DNA from: CAXBES01 sp963974915
GTDB lineage: Bacteria; Bacteroidota; Bacteroidia; Flavobacteriales; Flavobacteriaceae
Reading direction: 5' to 3'
Assembly (NCBI GenBank): GCA_963974915.1
Contig: CAXBES010000009.1
Location: 62,001-126,000, forward strand
Length of the DNA: 64,000 bases
Made by a program: the position numbers and the translations under genes. Positions 45,277 to 54,246 of this stretch are shown here, piece after piece (the first letter of the stretch is position 1; each line of letters begins with the position of its first letter). The notes beneath the pieces were generated by a model. The model saw nothing but the letters and a program-made list of their open reading frames with translations, did not search any database and had not been told where the DNA came from.

Positions 45277-47324
45277 TTTACCGGAATATTAATAGTTAAA
45301 GAGGTTCCTTCGTTAATCTTGGTGTCCCAATCAATGGTCCCATCTAGAAATTCTACACGACTGTTAATGCTTTTAAGTCCTAAGCCCCCATTTGCGATAG
45401 CTTTGTCGTAATCGAAACCCTTACCGTCATCTTCCACCAGAATTGATATTTCTCCGTTATGTCCCAAGACCTGAATTAGAATCGAACCGGCATCGGCGTG
45501 TTTTCTAATATTCGAGTTAATTTCCTGTATAAGTCTGTAGATCATTACTTCCTTCGTATTGTCTATTTTAGAAGTGAGGCCCTTAACTTCCACGGTTGTG
45601 TTGTAACCTTCCTGATTTAGGCGTTCACCTAAGTCCTCAATAGCTCCCTTTAGGCCTGAGATGCTCAAGGCGTGCGGCATCATATTGTGAGAAATACGAC
45701 GCACTTCAATACAGGCTTCATCAATAAGCGCATCGGTTTTTTTGGCAGCGATTTGTTGTTTTAACTCTTCGTTTTCGTTTTGAACCGTTGTGAAATGCGC
45801 TTTCACTGTACTTAATAAACCTCCTAAACTATCGTGCAGATCTTTAGCGATCCGTAAACGTTCTACTTCCTGTCCCTCGATCATACTGTTAAGAGCCGTT
45901 AGTTTATTGTTTTGTTGTAATTCTGTTATTTTTTGTTGCTGAATGGCTTTATTTTTCTCTGAAATTGTTCGCTGGTATTTTAGTCTTTTTCTAAAAAAAA
46001 CAAATAGCATCGTAGCAAAAACTCCGGAAGCAATAAGGCCGACGAGAATTAAATTTTTCTGACGGTTTTTTTGATCGATTACCAGTTGTTGTTCTGCCTC
46101 CTTTTTGTCGAATTCGTACTGCATTCCCACCTGAGTGATCTTGCGAATATTCTTTTCATTGAATACCGAATCTTTAATTTTTGTGTACAATTCGTGATTT
46201 TCGAGCGATTCCTTATAATTTCCTAACCTGTTGTGAGCATCGTAAAGACAATTACAAGACTTTATTATAAAGTCCGAGTCATTAATGTTGAGTGCAATGG
46301 CTTTTCCTCTTTCACAGTAAGCGAGCGCTTCTGAAGTCTTATTTTGTGCATTATAAAGAAGCCCTAACATAGTGTAACTTTCCATTAGTCCGCGCTCAGA
46401 GCCTATAGTGGTATATGTATCAATAGCTTTTTCGTAACTTGATAAGGCCTTGTCATAATCTCCAATTTCGAAATTCGCCATGCCGATTAGAAGATCGGAA
46501 GTCGCAATAAAACGGTCGGGTAGTCCATTGTCGATCTTCATCTGTTTAGCTTCTTCTAATACTTTCAAGCCTTCTGCAATTTCCCCTTTTTTAATAAGAA
46601 GATCACCCATATTAGAATAGACTATGGCGGCATTACCATTGTCACCTAATTCGAGTGCCGCTTTGTATCCTGCTTCGTAAAATGGCACGGCTTGGTCGTA
46701 GTCTTCAATCTGACTGTGTAAATTGGCTAAGCTGTTGTTAAGTACTAGATTCTGACCTTTATACTTTCTAATATCTTCTTTGGCTAATTGAAGGGTATCA
46801 ATTCCGTCTAAAATGGTTTTCGCTTCAATGTGGGTAGAAATTGCGAGAATTACAGCTCCCAGCTTTCGGTATGCGCCTCCTTTTGTAGATAAGATCGAAG
46901 CTTGTAATAATGGTTCATTCAGGTCTTTAGAATAATTGAAAGCATTATCCAGAGACAACAAACATGAATCCATTTTAGAATTGAAAAAATAATAATTTCC
47001 TATCGAATAATAAGCATGAGCGTATAATCTTGGCTGATTACCAATTTTTGAAATGTCTATGGCCTTGTCAATCAAAGCGCGCGTAGGTTTTGTATATCTC
47101 TTTTCACCGGCGAGACGTACTAACTTTTCTATTTTATCAAAATTTCCCGGGATGGTATCCAGCGTTTTAAAAACAGAATCGATATACTGTTTGTTGATCG
47201 TTTCTTTTGTTTGGGCATGCGAAATGAACCCCATTCCAATTAAAAACACCAAAATGATAAAACCTTTTTTGAATGAATCCTTTAGGTAAGCATTTAGAAA
47301 ACAGAAAAGTAATGTTTGTTTCAA
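45273..47324 (-). CDS. TPR-containing sensor histidine kinase (first of a tandem pair)
   Basis: 683 residues with the same plan: N-terminal hydrophobic segment, several TPRs (e.g. NAAIVYSNMGDLLIKKGEIA and DYDKALSSYEKAIDTYTTIG), membrane helix (LILVGLIASGVFATMLFVFF), HisKA_3 box with His at about 497, and HATPase with VEDDGKGFD. The TPR parts differ more from the second kinase than the catalytic parts, so the two may sense different partners yet feed one regulator. Homologues sense unknown envelope cues. Confidence 0.94.
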   Translation of the reverse strand: MKQTLLFCFLNAYLKDSFKKGFIILVFLIGMGFISHAQTKETINKQYIDSVFKTLDTIPGNFDKIEKLVRLAGEKRYTKPTRALIDKAIDISKIGNQPRLYAHAYYSIGNYYFFNSKMDSCLLSLDNAFNYSKDLNEPLLQASILSTKGGAYRKLGAVILAISTHIEAKTILDGIDTLQLAKEDIRKYKGQNLVLNNSLANLHSQIEDYDQAVPFYEAGYKAALELGDNGNAAIVYSNMGDLLIKKGEIAEGLKVLEEAKQMKIDNGLPDRFIATSDLLIGMANFEIGDYDKALSSYEKAIDTYTTIGSERGLMESYTMLGLLYNAQNKTSEALAYCERGKAIALNINDSDFIIKSCNCLYDAHNRLGNYKESLENHELYTKIKDSVFNEKNIRKITQVGMQYEFDKKEAEQQLVIDQKNRQKNLILVGLIASGVFATMLFVFFRKRLKYQRTISEKNKAIQQQKITELQQNNKLTALNSMIEGQEVERLRIAKDLHDSLGGLLSTVKAHFTTVQNENEELKQQIAAKKTDALIDEACIEVRRISHNMMPHALSISGLKGAIEDLGERLNQEGYNTTVEVKGLTSKIDNTKEVMIYRLIQEINSNIRKHADAGSILIQVLGHNGEISILVEDDGKGFDYDKAIANGGLGLKSINSRVEFLDGTIDWDTKINEGTSLTINIPVN

Positions 47325-47380
47325 TTGAAATTAAATTGATGGATATCTCTTTCTAATTTAGTTAATTATTTTTTAATCAC

Positions 47381-47917
47381 TTATCGAGTCTTCATAGCTA
47401 TCTTAATCGTAAAAGCACCTTCACTAAGTGCGTCGGCACCCGTGACACCAATCACGACACGATAAGGATTGTTAATAGCAACAAGATTAGTAACGGTTCT
47501 TGTGTGGTCCTGCGGGGGTTTCCCCACAAAGTTACGCTCTCTCTTATGATCTACTTCGCAACGAATACAACTAGGGAGGTTCGGTACAAGATCACTACTG
47601 TTTACTCCAATTTCGTAGGCGTAAAGACTAAGGTTAGTATTAGGATTATTCGGAATAACAGTTACGGTCATTTCACTGTATTTGGGAATAACCCCCGTAA
47701 AAAATAGATGTTTACCTGTAAATTTATTTTTTTGAGTTTCCGGGAAGCAAGCATTAGAGCTATTCCATGCCCAGGAAAGATCATTTAGAACGATTCCTTC
47801 GGAAAGATCACCCGAGTAAACTACTTCCTGGTTGGGTACAGGTTCAATACTGTAAACTTTGGGCTGTGCCTTCATAAATATTGAAGAGCATAACAGAATC
47901 AACAGTAAATTTTTCAT
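47381..47917 (-). CDS. Secreted protein of unknown function
   Basis: 178 residues with a signal peptide (MKNLLLILLCSSIFMKA). The mature part appears beta-rich, with Cys residues in NACFPETQ and LPSCIRCEVDHKRERNF that may form a disulfide. No family recognised. It lies between the TonB receptor of locus 2 and the first kinase, on the same strand, and may be co-transcribed with the kinases (56-nt gap). Confidence 0.65.
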   Translation of the reverse strand: MKNLLLILLCSSIFMKAQPKVYSIEPVPNQEVVYSGDLSEGIVLNDLSWAWNSSNACFPETQKNKFTGKHLFFTGVIPKYSEMTVTVIPNNPNTNLSLYAYEIGVNSSDLVPNLPSCIRCEVDHKRERNFVGKPPQDHTRTVTNLVAINNPYRVVIGVTGADALSEGAFTIKIAMKTR

Positions 47918-48102
47918 CGTATGTATTTTTGAAGGTATTAGCTAATGTAACCCTTCACTTAGTTAGGAGTATCAAAGAATTCTATTAGTAAGAAAAAATA
48001 CCGGAATTCTGGTAGGAATTAACTTCAAATAATGGTTCTCTATCCAAAAACTCTAGAGTGTAATAGATTAAAGGAAGTCTGTGGGAAGTGTTTCCGTAGT
48101 AA

Positions 48103-50655
48103 TTAAAACAATAGTTGAAAAGAGAAATTAGGCGTGAAACCTAACGAAATTTCTTCAATCTTATTGACACGGTTCTCTCCGTTTTCATCAATGTCTATCG
48201 CATATCTAATATTGATAGTGTTCTTGTCGTCAAACACATTCAAAATTGCAAAATTTATCTTCGCATCAAACTTTTCTGAAATATTCCAAAGGTATTCTGC
48301 AGAGAGATTGGTTCTAAAGTAAGCAGGTAAACGCTCTGCATTGGGAGGATTGTACCTAATAGAAGTGACCCCTTCATCTGTTACGATCTCATTACCGGAA
48401 ACAGGTGTGGTATACGGTTTGCCACTGTGCCAGTTAATACCTAAGGCAAGTTTCAAGTTGTTTATTGTATAGGTACTCGCCAGGCTTATTGAATGTTCAA
48501 TTTCTGCATTGTTGGGAAAACCTGAAGGTTCTAATTCATCAAAGCTGTAATTATTGTCCATAAAACTGTAAGTAAACCAGGTGCTAAACGTTTTACTCTT
48601 CTTATTAAGCACAAATTCCATTCCCTTTACTTCATAACTACCCAGACTATTTACAAACTGGAATTGGTTTTGAAATCCCTGATTTGACGTTGTAATACCA
48701 TCAACAATCTTATAATATCCTTCCAAGTTAATAAACCAATTAAACTTGTTGTAAACCAAGCCCAAAGAGACCTGTTTGCTGGTTATGATCGGAATATCAT
48801 CGTTATTCGCTAATATCCATCGTCGCTTCTCAACCCCTAAGAAATCACTTTCGAAATCTATGCGCTGCGTGGAGGACTGACTTTTAAATTCACCCAAAGT
48901 CTCGATGGCAAAACCACCACCTAGTTTCTGATGTACGCTAAGTCGGGGTTCGGCAATAAATTTCTGAAATTTAGAGTAGTAATTGCCGCGTACTCCAAAA
49001 TTAACATGGGTTTTTTCATTTTCGGCTTGATACTGCATATTTGCGAACACAACATGGGTTCGGAGCACTTTTTTCTCGAATATTCTGAATCGGGGTAAAT
49101 TTACATCCTGAGTATTCGAAATACCGATTTCCGAAAAGTGATAACCTGTTTGTAGCGTATTTCTATCGCTAAGTGTGATGGAAGCATCGATCTTTATCCC
49201 TGTGTCTATTACTTCATTTTTTTGCTGTTGTCTTTGTGTAGTCAAGATATCTTCGTTTACAGCATCAAGAACATAATAACTGCCATAGGCCAGAGTAGTA
49301 GTTTCCATATTCGGGTTCCAGATATGTTTCCAGCTAATTCCTCCAAGAAGACTGCGTTGTTCTAACATACTTGTTTCTGAAATTGAAGAACTTTCCAGAC
49401 TTTCTGTAAATTCAACCGAGTTATCGATCGTTAAAAAATTGAGTCTGAAGCTATCTTTTTCTGAAAAGTCCCATAAAAATTTAGTGCTGAGGTCGTAAAA
49501 ATTAAAATCTTCTTCGGAAGTAACCTGAGCCCCTTGGGCGTCATTCTGTACGTTGGTGATCTCACTATCTTGAAAGATCCTTTCGGTATAAATATCGAAA
49601 ACTGGGGATTTTAAAAAATTGGTAATTCCTCTTCTTCCCGATATTTGCACTCCAAATTTTTCTGACAGGGGTATTTCGGCGTAGGCTTGAGTATTAATTA
49701 GATTAAAACCCACCCCTCCTGAAAATTTATTCGTGATCTTATTTCTTGATCTAATGTCGATCACCCCGGAAGTGTTTTCACCATATCTGGGATTCGTCCC
49801 ATTTTTATACAAGGTCATTTTTTTAGTTAGATCCGGGTTAAAAGCAGAGATCAATCCAAAGAAATGTCCGCTTTGATACATCTTAATATCGTCCCAGAAG
49901 ATCCCGTTTTCAACGTGAGTTCCACCGCGAATATTTATATTGGAAATTGTTTCATCCACACTTTCTACACCCGGAATAGCTTGTGCAATTTGAAGTACAT
50001 CACCTTCTACTTGTCCGGGGAGTAAGCCAAAATCTTCAGTGTTAATTAAAAAAGAGCCGTCCAATTGTTTGCTTATCCCTTTGGTGAGATACCCGGTGAT
50101 AGAAATTTGATTTAAGATTGAAATTTCGGGATATATAAAGATCTCGCTACAGGTAGTTGTTAAATTTATTACAGGAAACATCAACGTACTATAACCCAGA
50201 TGCTGTATGGTGATCCTTTCAGAGTTAAGGTTGTTAGGAATATAGAATAGCCCTTCAGAATTAGTTATGGCAGAAAATGAATTATTGTCGCTAACTACGG
50301 TAGCACCTTCCAACGGCTGACCGCTTAAAGCATCGATTATTTTTCCGCAGTAAGTATTGTTATTTTTTAATACCACAGTAACATACCGATCGTCTATCTG
50401 CGTGAAAAGTAAAGGGGTATTGGAAGAAAGGTAGTTAAGTACACCGGGTAAAGAAAGTTCTTGGTCGGGCGCACTAATAACTATATTTTCAACATCCTTA
50501 GGGGCAAAAGAAAAACGAATCGAATGTTTTTCCTCGAGCGTCAGCATAAAAGTCGTCAAAGATATCCTGTCACCATCTTGTGCCTGCAATTTGGTACAGA
50601 ACATAATAACGACGAATATGTATAGAAAACTATGCTTACTTAGGCTCTTTGGCAT
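48103..50655 (-). CDS. STN-type TonB-dependent receptor of CSS locus 2
   Basis: 850 residues. Signal peptide (about 1-25), STN domain (SLTTFMLTLEEKHSIRFSFA), carboxypeptidase-regulatory-like domain (YCGKIIDALSGQPLEGATVV), plug (NINIRGGTHVENGIFWDDIK and GHFFGLISAFNPDL) and a barrel ending GFTPNFSFQLLF. It matches the locus 1 receptor along its whole length, including the GHFFGLISAFNP segment. The start overlaps FecR2 by 20 bp. The ligand is unknown. Confidence 0.92.
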   Translation of the reverse strand: MPKSLSKHSFLYIFVVIMFCTKLQAQDGDRISLTTFMLTLEEKHSIRFSFAPKDVENIVISAPDQELSLPGVLNYLSSNTPLLFTQIDDRYVTVVLKNNNTYCGKIIDALSGQPLEGATVVSDNNSFSAITNSEGLFYIPNNLNSERITIQHLGYSTLMFPVINLTTTCSEIFIYPEISILNQISITGYLTKGISKQLDGSFLINTEDFGLLPGQVEGDVLQIAQAIPGVESVDETISNINIRGGTHVENGIFWDDIKMYQSGHFFGLISAFNPDLTKKMTLYKNGTNPRYGENTSGVIDIRSRNKITNKFSGGVGFNLINTQAYAEIPLSEKFGVQISGRRGITNFLKSPVFDIYTERIFQDSEITNVQNDAQGAQVTSEEDFNFYDLSTKFLWDFSEKDSFRLNFLTIDNSVEFTESLESSSISETSMLEQRSLLGGISWKHIWNPNMETTTLAYGSYYVLDAVNEDILTTQRQQQKNEVIDTGIKIDASITLSDRNTLQTGYHFSEIGISNTQDVNLPRFRIFEKKVLRTHVVFANMQYQAENEKTHVNFGVRGNYYSKFQKFIAEPRLSVHQKLGGGFAIETLGEFKSQSSTQRIDFESDFLGVEKRRWILANNDDIPIITSKQVSLGLVYNKFNWFINLEGYYKIVDGITTSNQGFQNQFQFVNSLGSYEVKGMEFVLNKKSKTFSTWFTYSFMDNNYSFDELEPSGFPNNAEIEHSISLASTYTINNLKLALGINWHSGKPYTTPVSGNEIVTDEGVTSIRYNPPNAERLPAYFRTNLSAEYLWNISEKFDAKINFAILNVFDDKNTINIRYAIDIDENGENRVNKIEEISLGFTPNFSFQLLF

Positions 50656-51565
50656 AAATGGTTACACTTTCTCCTTCAATAGTAAAAGCAAGTTGTAACG
50701 GTTCACATATAGATTTTAACGCCAGATCGAGATCTGAATGCGTGAAACTTCCTGTAAAACGACGATTTGTATTACTAAATTTTGCGGTTAATTTAATAGG
50801 ATACTGTCTTTTTAATTCTTCTAGGACCGAACTCAGGGAAGCATTGGTAAAACTGCTTTCATTGGCTGTCCAGCTTGGTGAGGACGCTTTAAAATTATCG
50901 TGATCTAAAAGGTTGCCATCTTCTATTTGAAGGCGCGTCCCTTGTGGTAATTTGATGATAGTATCGTTGAAAGCAACACTTACCAGGCCTTCGAAGCACT
51001 CAATTTTAAACGCGTTGTCTCTTGCATAAACATTGAATTGAGTACCCAGAACTGCTACGGTTCCCAAGGCAGTCTCCACTGTAAATTTACTTCCTTTGCT
51101 CACCTTAAAAAAGGCTTCGCCTTCGAGTTCGAGCGCTCTTTCTTTATTCCAATTCTTTTTATTATAGGTGAGTGTAGAACTTGAGTTTAAAATAAACTCA
51201 GATCCATCCGGGAGGGAATAGTTTTCTTTTTGCGCGATATCTGTACTAACAGTATCGTTCAATGTGCCCAAAAATATATAGCTCATAAAAACCACAACAA
51301 GTACTGCGGCGACACTATAAATTATGGACTTGATAGGAAGTTTTCTCGTTTTATTTTCTTCGGAAAGGGTTCCGGGCCGGTCTAATTTAGAACGGATAAT
51401 ACGATAATTTGCTTCACTATTAACCTCCGGTACCTCTAAGCGCGAAGCCGAAGCCGAAATTTTTAAATAGTCTTCGTACTCTTTAGACGCCTTTAATTGC
51501 TCAATTTCTTGGGCAGAAGCTTCTCCGTTTAGCCATTTGTGTAATATATAATCTTTTTCCATCAT
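50636..51565 (-). CDS. FecR-family anti-sigma factor, CSS locus 2
   Basis: 309 residues from the ATG at 51565 (MMEKDYILHKWLNGEAS), matching the start of the locus 1 paralogue; an in-frame ATG at 51577 adds only MNDR. One membrane helix (about 81-101), a FecR domain with YSLPDGSEFILNSSSTLTYN, and a C-terminal DUF4974-like domain. It is expected to bind the sigma factor encoded just upstream. Confidence 0.92.
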   Translation of the reverse strand: MMEKDYILHKWLNGEASAQEIEQLKASKEYEDYLKISASASRLEVPEVNSEANYRIIRSKLDRPGTLSEENKTRKLPIKSIIYSVAAVLVVVFMSYIFLGTLNDTVSTDIAQKENYSLPDGSEFILNSSSTLTYNKKNWNKERALELEGEAFFKVSKGSKFTVETALGTVAVLGTQFNVYARDNAFKIECFEGLVSVAFNDTIIKLPQGTRLQIEDGNLLDHDNFKASSPSWTANESSFTNASLSSVLEELKRQYPIKLTAKFSNTNRRFTGSFTHSDLDLALKSICEPLQLAFTIEGESVTIYAKEPK

Positions 51566-51610
51566 TCTATCGTTCAAATATGTAACATTCAGGATGCTGT
51601 TTACCCTACC

Positions 51611-52120
51611 TTATATACCATTAATTTCTTGTCTTAGCGATTTGAGCGCCTGACTCATACGTTTTTCAACTGCTTTTACCGAAATATCGAATATTTGTGC
51701 GATCTCGGCATATTTTTTCCCCTCAATTCTGTTAAGTAAGAAGGCGCTTCGTTGTGCTTCGGTGAGATTATTTAGAGCATTTTGAAGCTTTAGACTAAAC
51801 TGTTGCTCCTCGAAAAGAAATTCTGGCGACTGATTGTTTACTCTCTTTTCTACAGATTTTGCGTGCTTTAAAACAACCTTTTTATGTGCAACTTCATTGA
51901 GAAATGCATTGTTAGTAACAGTATATAGATACGACTTCGCTTTTTCCTCGGGTACCTTTTGGCAATTTTGCCATAACTTTATAAAAGCGTCCTGAACCAG
52001 ATCGTCTGCTTGAGCTTCATTACCACATTTGTAGTAGATAAACCTCCAAATAGCTTTGTTTAACTCTTGGTAGATCTTATTAAAAACCGTTTCATTACAG
52101 GTTGACTGTTGCTGATTCAT
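51611..52120 (-). CDS. ECF RNA polymerase sigma factor, CSS locus 2
   Basis: 169 residues. Region 2: DLVQDAFIKLWQNCQKVPEE; region 4: LTEAQRSAFLLNRIEGKKYA followed by EIAQIFDISVKAVEKRMSQA. Same length as, and gapless with, the locus 1 sigma, so the two loci arose by duplication. First gene of its operon and divergent from two lipoprotein genes across a 110-bp spacer. Confidence 0.95.
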   Translation of the reverse strand: MNQQQSTCNETVFNKIYQELNKAIWRFIYYKCGNEAQADDLVQDAFIKLWQNCQKVPEEKAKSYLYTVTNNAFLNEVAHKKVVLKHAKSVEKRVNNQSPEFLFEEQQFSLKLQNALNNLTEAQRSAFLLNRIEGKKYAEIAQIFDISVKAVEKRMSQALKSLRQEINGI

Positions 52121-52169
52121 ATATTTGTTATGTGCGCTTAAAGATATTTAAAAACTTTTTTAAAATGGC

Positions 52170-52185
52170 GGTAGGGTTTTTCTTT
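52170..52185 (-). promoter_or_regulatory. Conserved motif upstream of ECF sigma gene 2
   Basis: The plus strand reads GGTAGGGTTTTTCTTT; toward the gene it is GAAAAACCCTACC, identical over 13 bases to the element before sigma gene 1 and again 49 nt from the ATG. TATCTTTA follows about 23 nt later as a -7-like site. It lies in the spacer shared with the divergent lipoprotein pair, so it could affect both directions. Confidence 0.6.
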
Positions 52186-52230
52186 AGACATATGTTTTAA
52201 TAACATCAACGCCTCAAAAATATTTCAACA

Positions 52231-53280
52231 GTGAAAGTTACTTTAAAAAATATAATATTGATAGGTTTAACTGCAGTTGGCCTTTTAACTTCTTGTCAGA
52301 AGGAAGAAGAAGAGTATATAGACGATACTGATGAAGAAACTATTACTGCCAACTCAACATTGGCAATAAATTTGCTAAGTGCCGCCCAGAATAACGGAAG
52401 CATAGATAATATAATAGACGGAAGTAGTTGTGTGTCTATTGTACTACCAGTTAATGTGATCGCAAACGGACAGCCTTTGCTAATAGATTCTGTATCCGAT
52501 CTGCAGACGATTCAGCTTATATTTGATCAGTACCCTAATGATCTTGATGTTGTGGAAATTGTTTTTCCAATTACCATTGTGTACGAAGATTATTCCGAAG
52601 AACTGATAGAAAACCAATCACAGCTTAACATCGCAATTTCGAACTGTATAAATTTTATCGAAGACACGTTTAGCTGTATCGACTTCGAATACCCGATCTC
52701 TTGTTTTGTATATAATACGCTCAATGAACAGACCGATCGTGTTACTATGAACAATGATAACGAATGGTTCGATTATCTCGAATATTTAACAGACGAAATA
52801 GTTATTGCTATAGACTATGATATGACGGTTATAATAGATGGAGAAAGCTTTGTTGTGAGTAGCAATCTCGATTTAGAGAATATATTCGCGCAAACTAATT
52901 GTACTGTACCAACTACAGGAGGTGGAACCCCCGATCCGGAGGTTATGGCATTGCGAAACATTATGAAAGAAGGTACCTGGTATGTTCAATTATTTCTGGA
53001 TGATGGTGATGATGAAACTTCCGATTTTGCCGGATACGATTTTAATTTTATGGAAACGATTACCGTTTTCGCCACTAATGGCTCTCAAAATGTGTACGGG
53101 ATTTGGGTTGTTACTTCAAGCAATGACACACTCAATTTCGAATTTGACATGGATAGCCCTATCAATGGGGCAGATGACGATGATTATGAAGTACTCCAAT
53201 TTACCGATACATCAATAACTTTTGTGACACGTGATAGTCACGGAGATATTGAAGATACACTAACATTTAATAAAAACTAA
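52231..53280 (+). CDS. Acidic surface lipoprotein with two Cys-bounded repeats and a C-terminal module
   Basis: 349 residues from a GTG start (no ATG precedes the lipobox). The lipidated Cys is residue 22, followed by QKEEEE, close to the Bacteroidota surface-export signal. Residues 67-139 and 149-224 look like a tandem repeat: each opens at a Cys with a beta-strand and Pro and closes at a Cys. From residue 248 (GTWYVQLFLDDGDDETSDFA) a C-terminal module recurs in the next gene. No family recognised. The gene is divergent from sigma gene 2, so it is a candidate target or ligand-binding partner. Confidence 0.78.
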   Translation: MKVTLKNIILIGLTAVGLLTSCQKEEEEYIDDTDEETITANSTLAINLLSAAQNNGSIDNIIDGSSCVSIVLPVNVIANGQPLLIDSVSDLQTIQLIFDQYPNDLDVVEIVFPITIVYEDYSEELIENQSQLNIAISNCINFIEDTFSCIDFEYPISCFVYNTLNEQTDRVTMNNDNEWFDYLEYLTDEIVIAIDYDMTVIIDGESFVVSSNLDLENIFAQTNCTVPTTGGGTPDPEVMALRNIMKEGTWYVQLFLDDGDDETSDFAGYDFNFMETITVFATNGSQNVYGIWVVTSSNDTLNFEFDMDSPINGADDDDYEVLQFTDTSITFVTRDSHGDIEDTLTFNKN

Positions 53281-53310
53281 AACAATTAAACCCTCAAAAA
53301 TTTAGAAAAT

Positions 53311-53772
53311 ATGAAAATGAAATTTGTAAATATTGCTATGGTCTTATTTGTGTCACTTTTTTTGGCAGGTTGCCCAAACGATGACGATAATAATAACGAT
53401 GACACTTCAGATCCACAGGAAGTGACACTTATAGCACAAAGTGGAACATGGAGAATCACCTACTTTTATGACTCAGATCAAGATGAGACCGGAAACTTTA
53501 GTGGTTATAGTTTCAGTTTTAACGACGATGGAACTTTAGTTGCGGTTAATTCAAACACTACGGTTTCCGGAACTTGGTCTGTAACAAATAGCAGCAGTAG
53601 TAGTTCTTCAAGTGGTCCCGATTTTAATATCTTCTTTAACGTTGGACCGGATGATGATTTTGAAGATCTAAATGACGATTGGGATATTATTTCTGCAACT
53701 ACTAATAAAATTGAACTGATTGATATTAGCGGTGGTAACGGAGGTACAGATTACCTTACCTTCGAAAGATAA
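53311..53772 (+). CDS. Small acidic lipoprotein sharing the C-terminal module
   Basis: 153 residues. The lipidated Cys is residue 21 (FLAGC) followed by PNDDDNNNDD, an acidic surface-export-type tether. From residue 45 (GTWRITYFYDSDQDETGNFS) to the end it resembles the last 100 residues of the upstream protein, with GYSFSF, a second GTW and a Ser run (94-101). Function unknown; the fold looks like a small beta-barrel. It starts 30 nt after its neighbour and is followed by a terminator. Confidence 0.78.
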   Translation: MKMKFVNIAMVLFVSLFLAGCPNDDDNNNDDTSDPQEVTLIAQSGTWRITYFYDSDQDETGNFSGYSFSFNDDGTLVAVNSNTTVSGTWSVTNSSSSSSSSGPDFNIFFNVGPDDDFEDLNDDWDIISATTNKIELIDISGGNGGTDYLTFER

Positions 53773-53793
53773 CAGCTTTTTCCCCAGAAGTTG

Positions 53794-53840
53794 ACACCCG
53801 TGATTCCTCTACTCTCTAGGAATCTCGGGTGTTCTATTTT
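53794..53840 (+). terminator. Intrinsic terminator of the lipoprotein pair
   Basis: ACACCCG-T-GATTCCT (53794-53808) pairs with AGGAATC-T-CGGGTGT (53818-53832) around a 9-nt loop with one internal mismatch; TCTATTTT follows. There is no A-run on the left, so it works on the plus strand. Confidence 0.8.
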
Positions 53841-54238
53841 AATAAAGAACTTAGTAGGTTTTCTAAACGTATTCTTTCTTCGGAAGTAGTAAGAGTTCTT
53901 CTTGCAAATTCACCATTTAATTTTACTGAAAGTACAGAAGTCATCATTCTTCTTTTCATTTCCGGATTTAGTCCTTTTGCCAGCATGACTTCAGAAATTT
54001 GTGAAATTTCCCTATAAGTTTTCTTTGCTATAAATGCGCTTTGTTTTTCCCCACCACTTTAAGAGCCCGAAGAGCTTTCCGTAGGAGTAATTGGAACGTA
54101 ATCAATTGTACGCACACTAATAGTAAACTGATTGTTATTTTAATCTGTCGGGTAATAGATTATAATATTTTTTTGAAGTCCACGCGGCACCAATAAAAAG
54201 GTCAATACGATGATTAGAGAAAGCTTTTTTTGATGCAT
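53834..54238 (-). pseudogene. Decayed small secreted-protein gene with two in-frame TAA codons
   Basis: From the ATG at 54238, 8 nt after the M28 peptidase stop, one frame runs 135 codons to a TAG at 53834-53836, broken only by TAA at 54140-54142 and 54059-54061. The first 32 codons start like a signal peptide (MHQKKLSLIIVLTFLLVPRG), the middle 26 read NNNQFTISVRTIDYVPITPT plus a serine tail, and the last 74 form a charged helical segment (TYREISQISEVMLAKGLNPE). For such A+T-rich DNA far more stops are expected by chance, so I read it as a recently inactivated gene. No family recognised. Confidence 0.5.
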
Positions 54239-54246
54239 TTAGGTTC

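Noticed and set aside
53829..54017. Plus-strand 62-codon frame behind the lipoprotein terminator
   Set aside because: It starts inside the terminator's T-run and is antisense to the more protein-like decayed frame.
53834..54238. Stop-codon reassignment or programmed read-through
   Set aside because: All other genes use TAA as a normal stop, and no stimulatory element is seen; simple decay explains it better.
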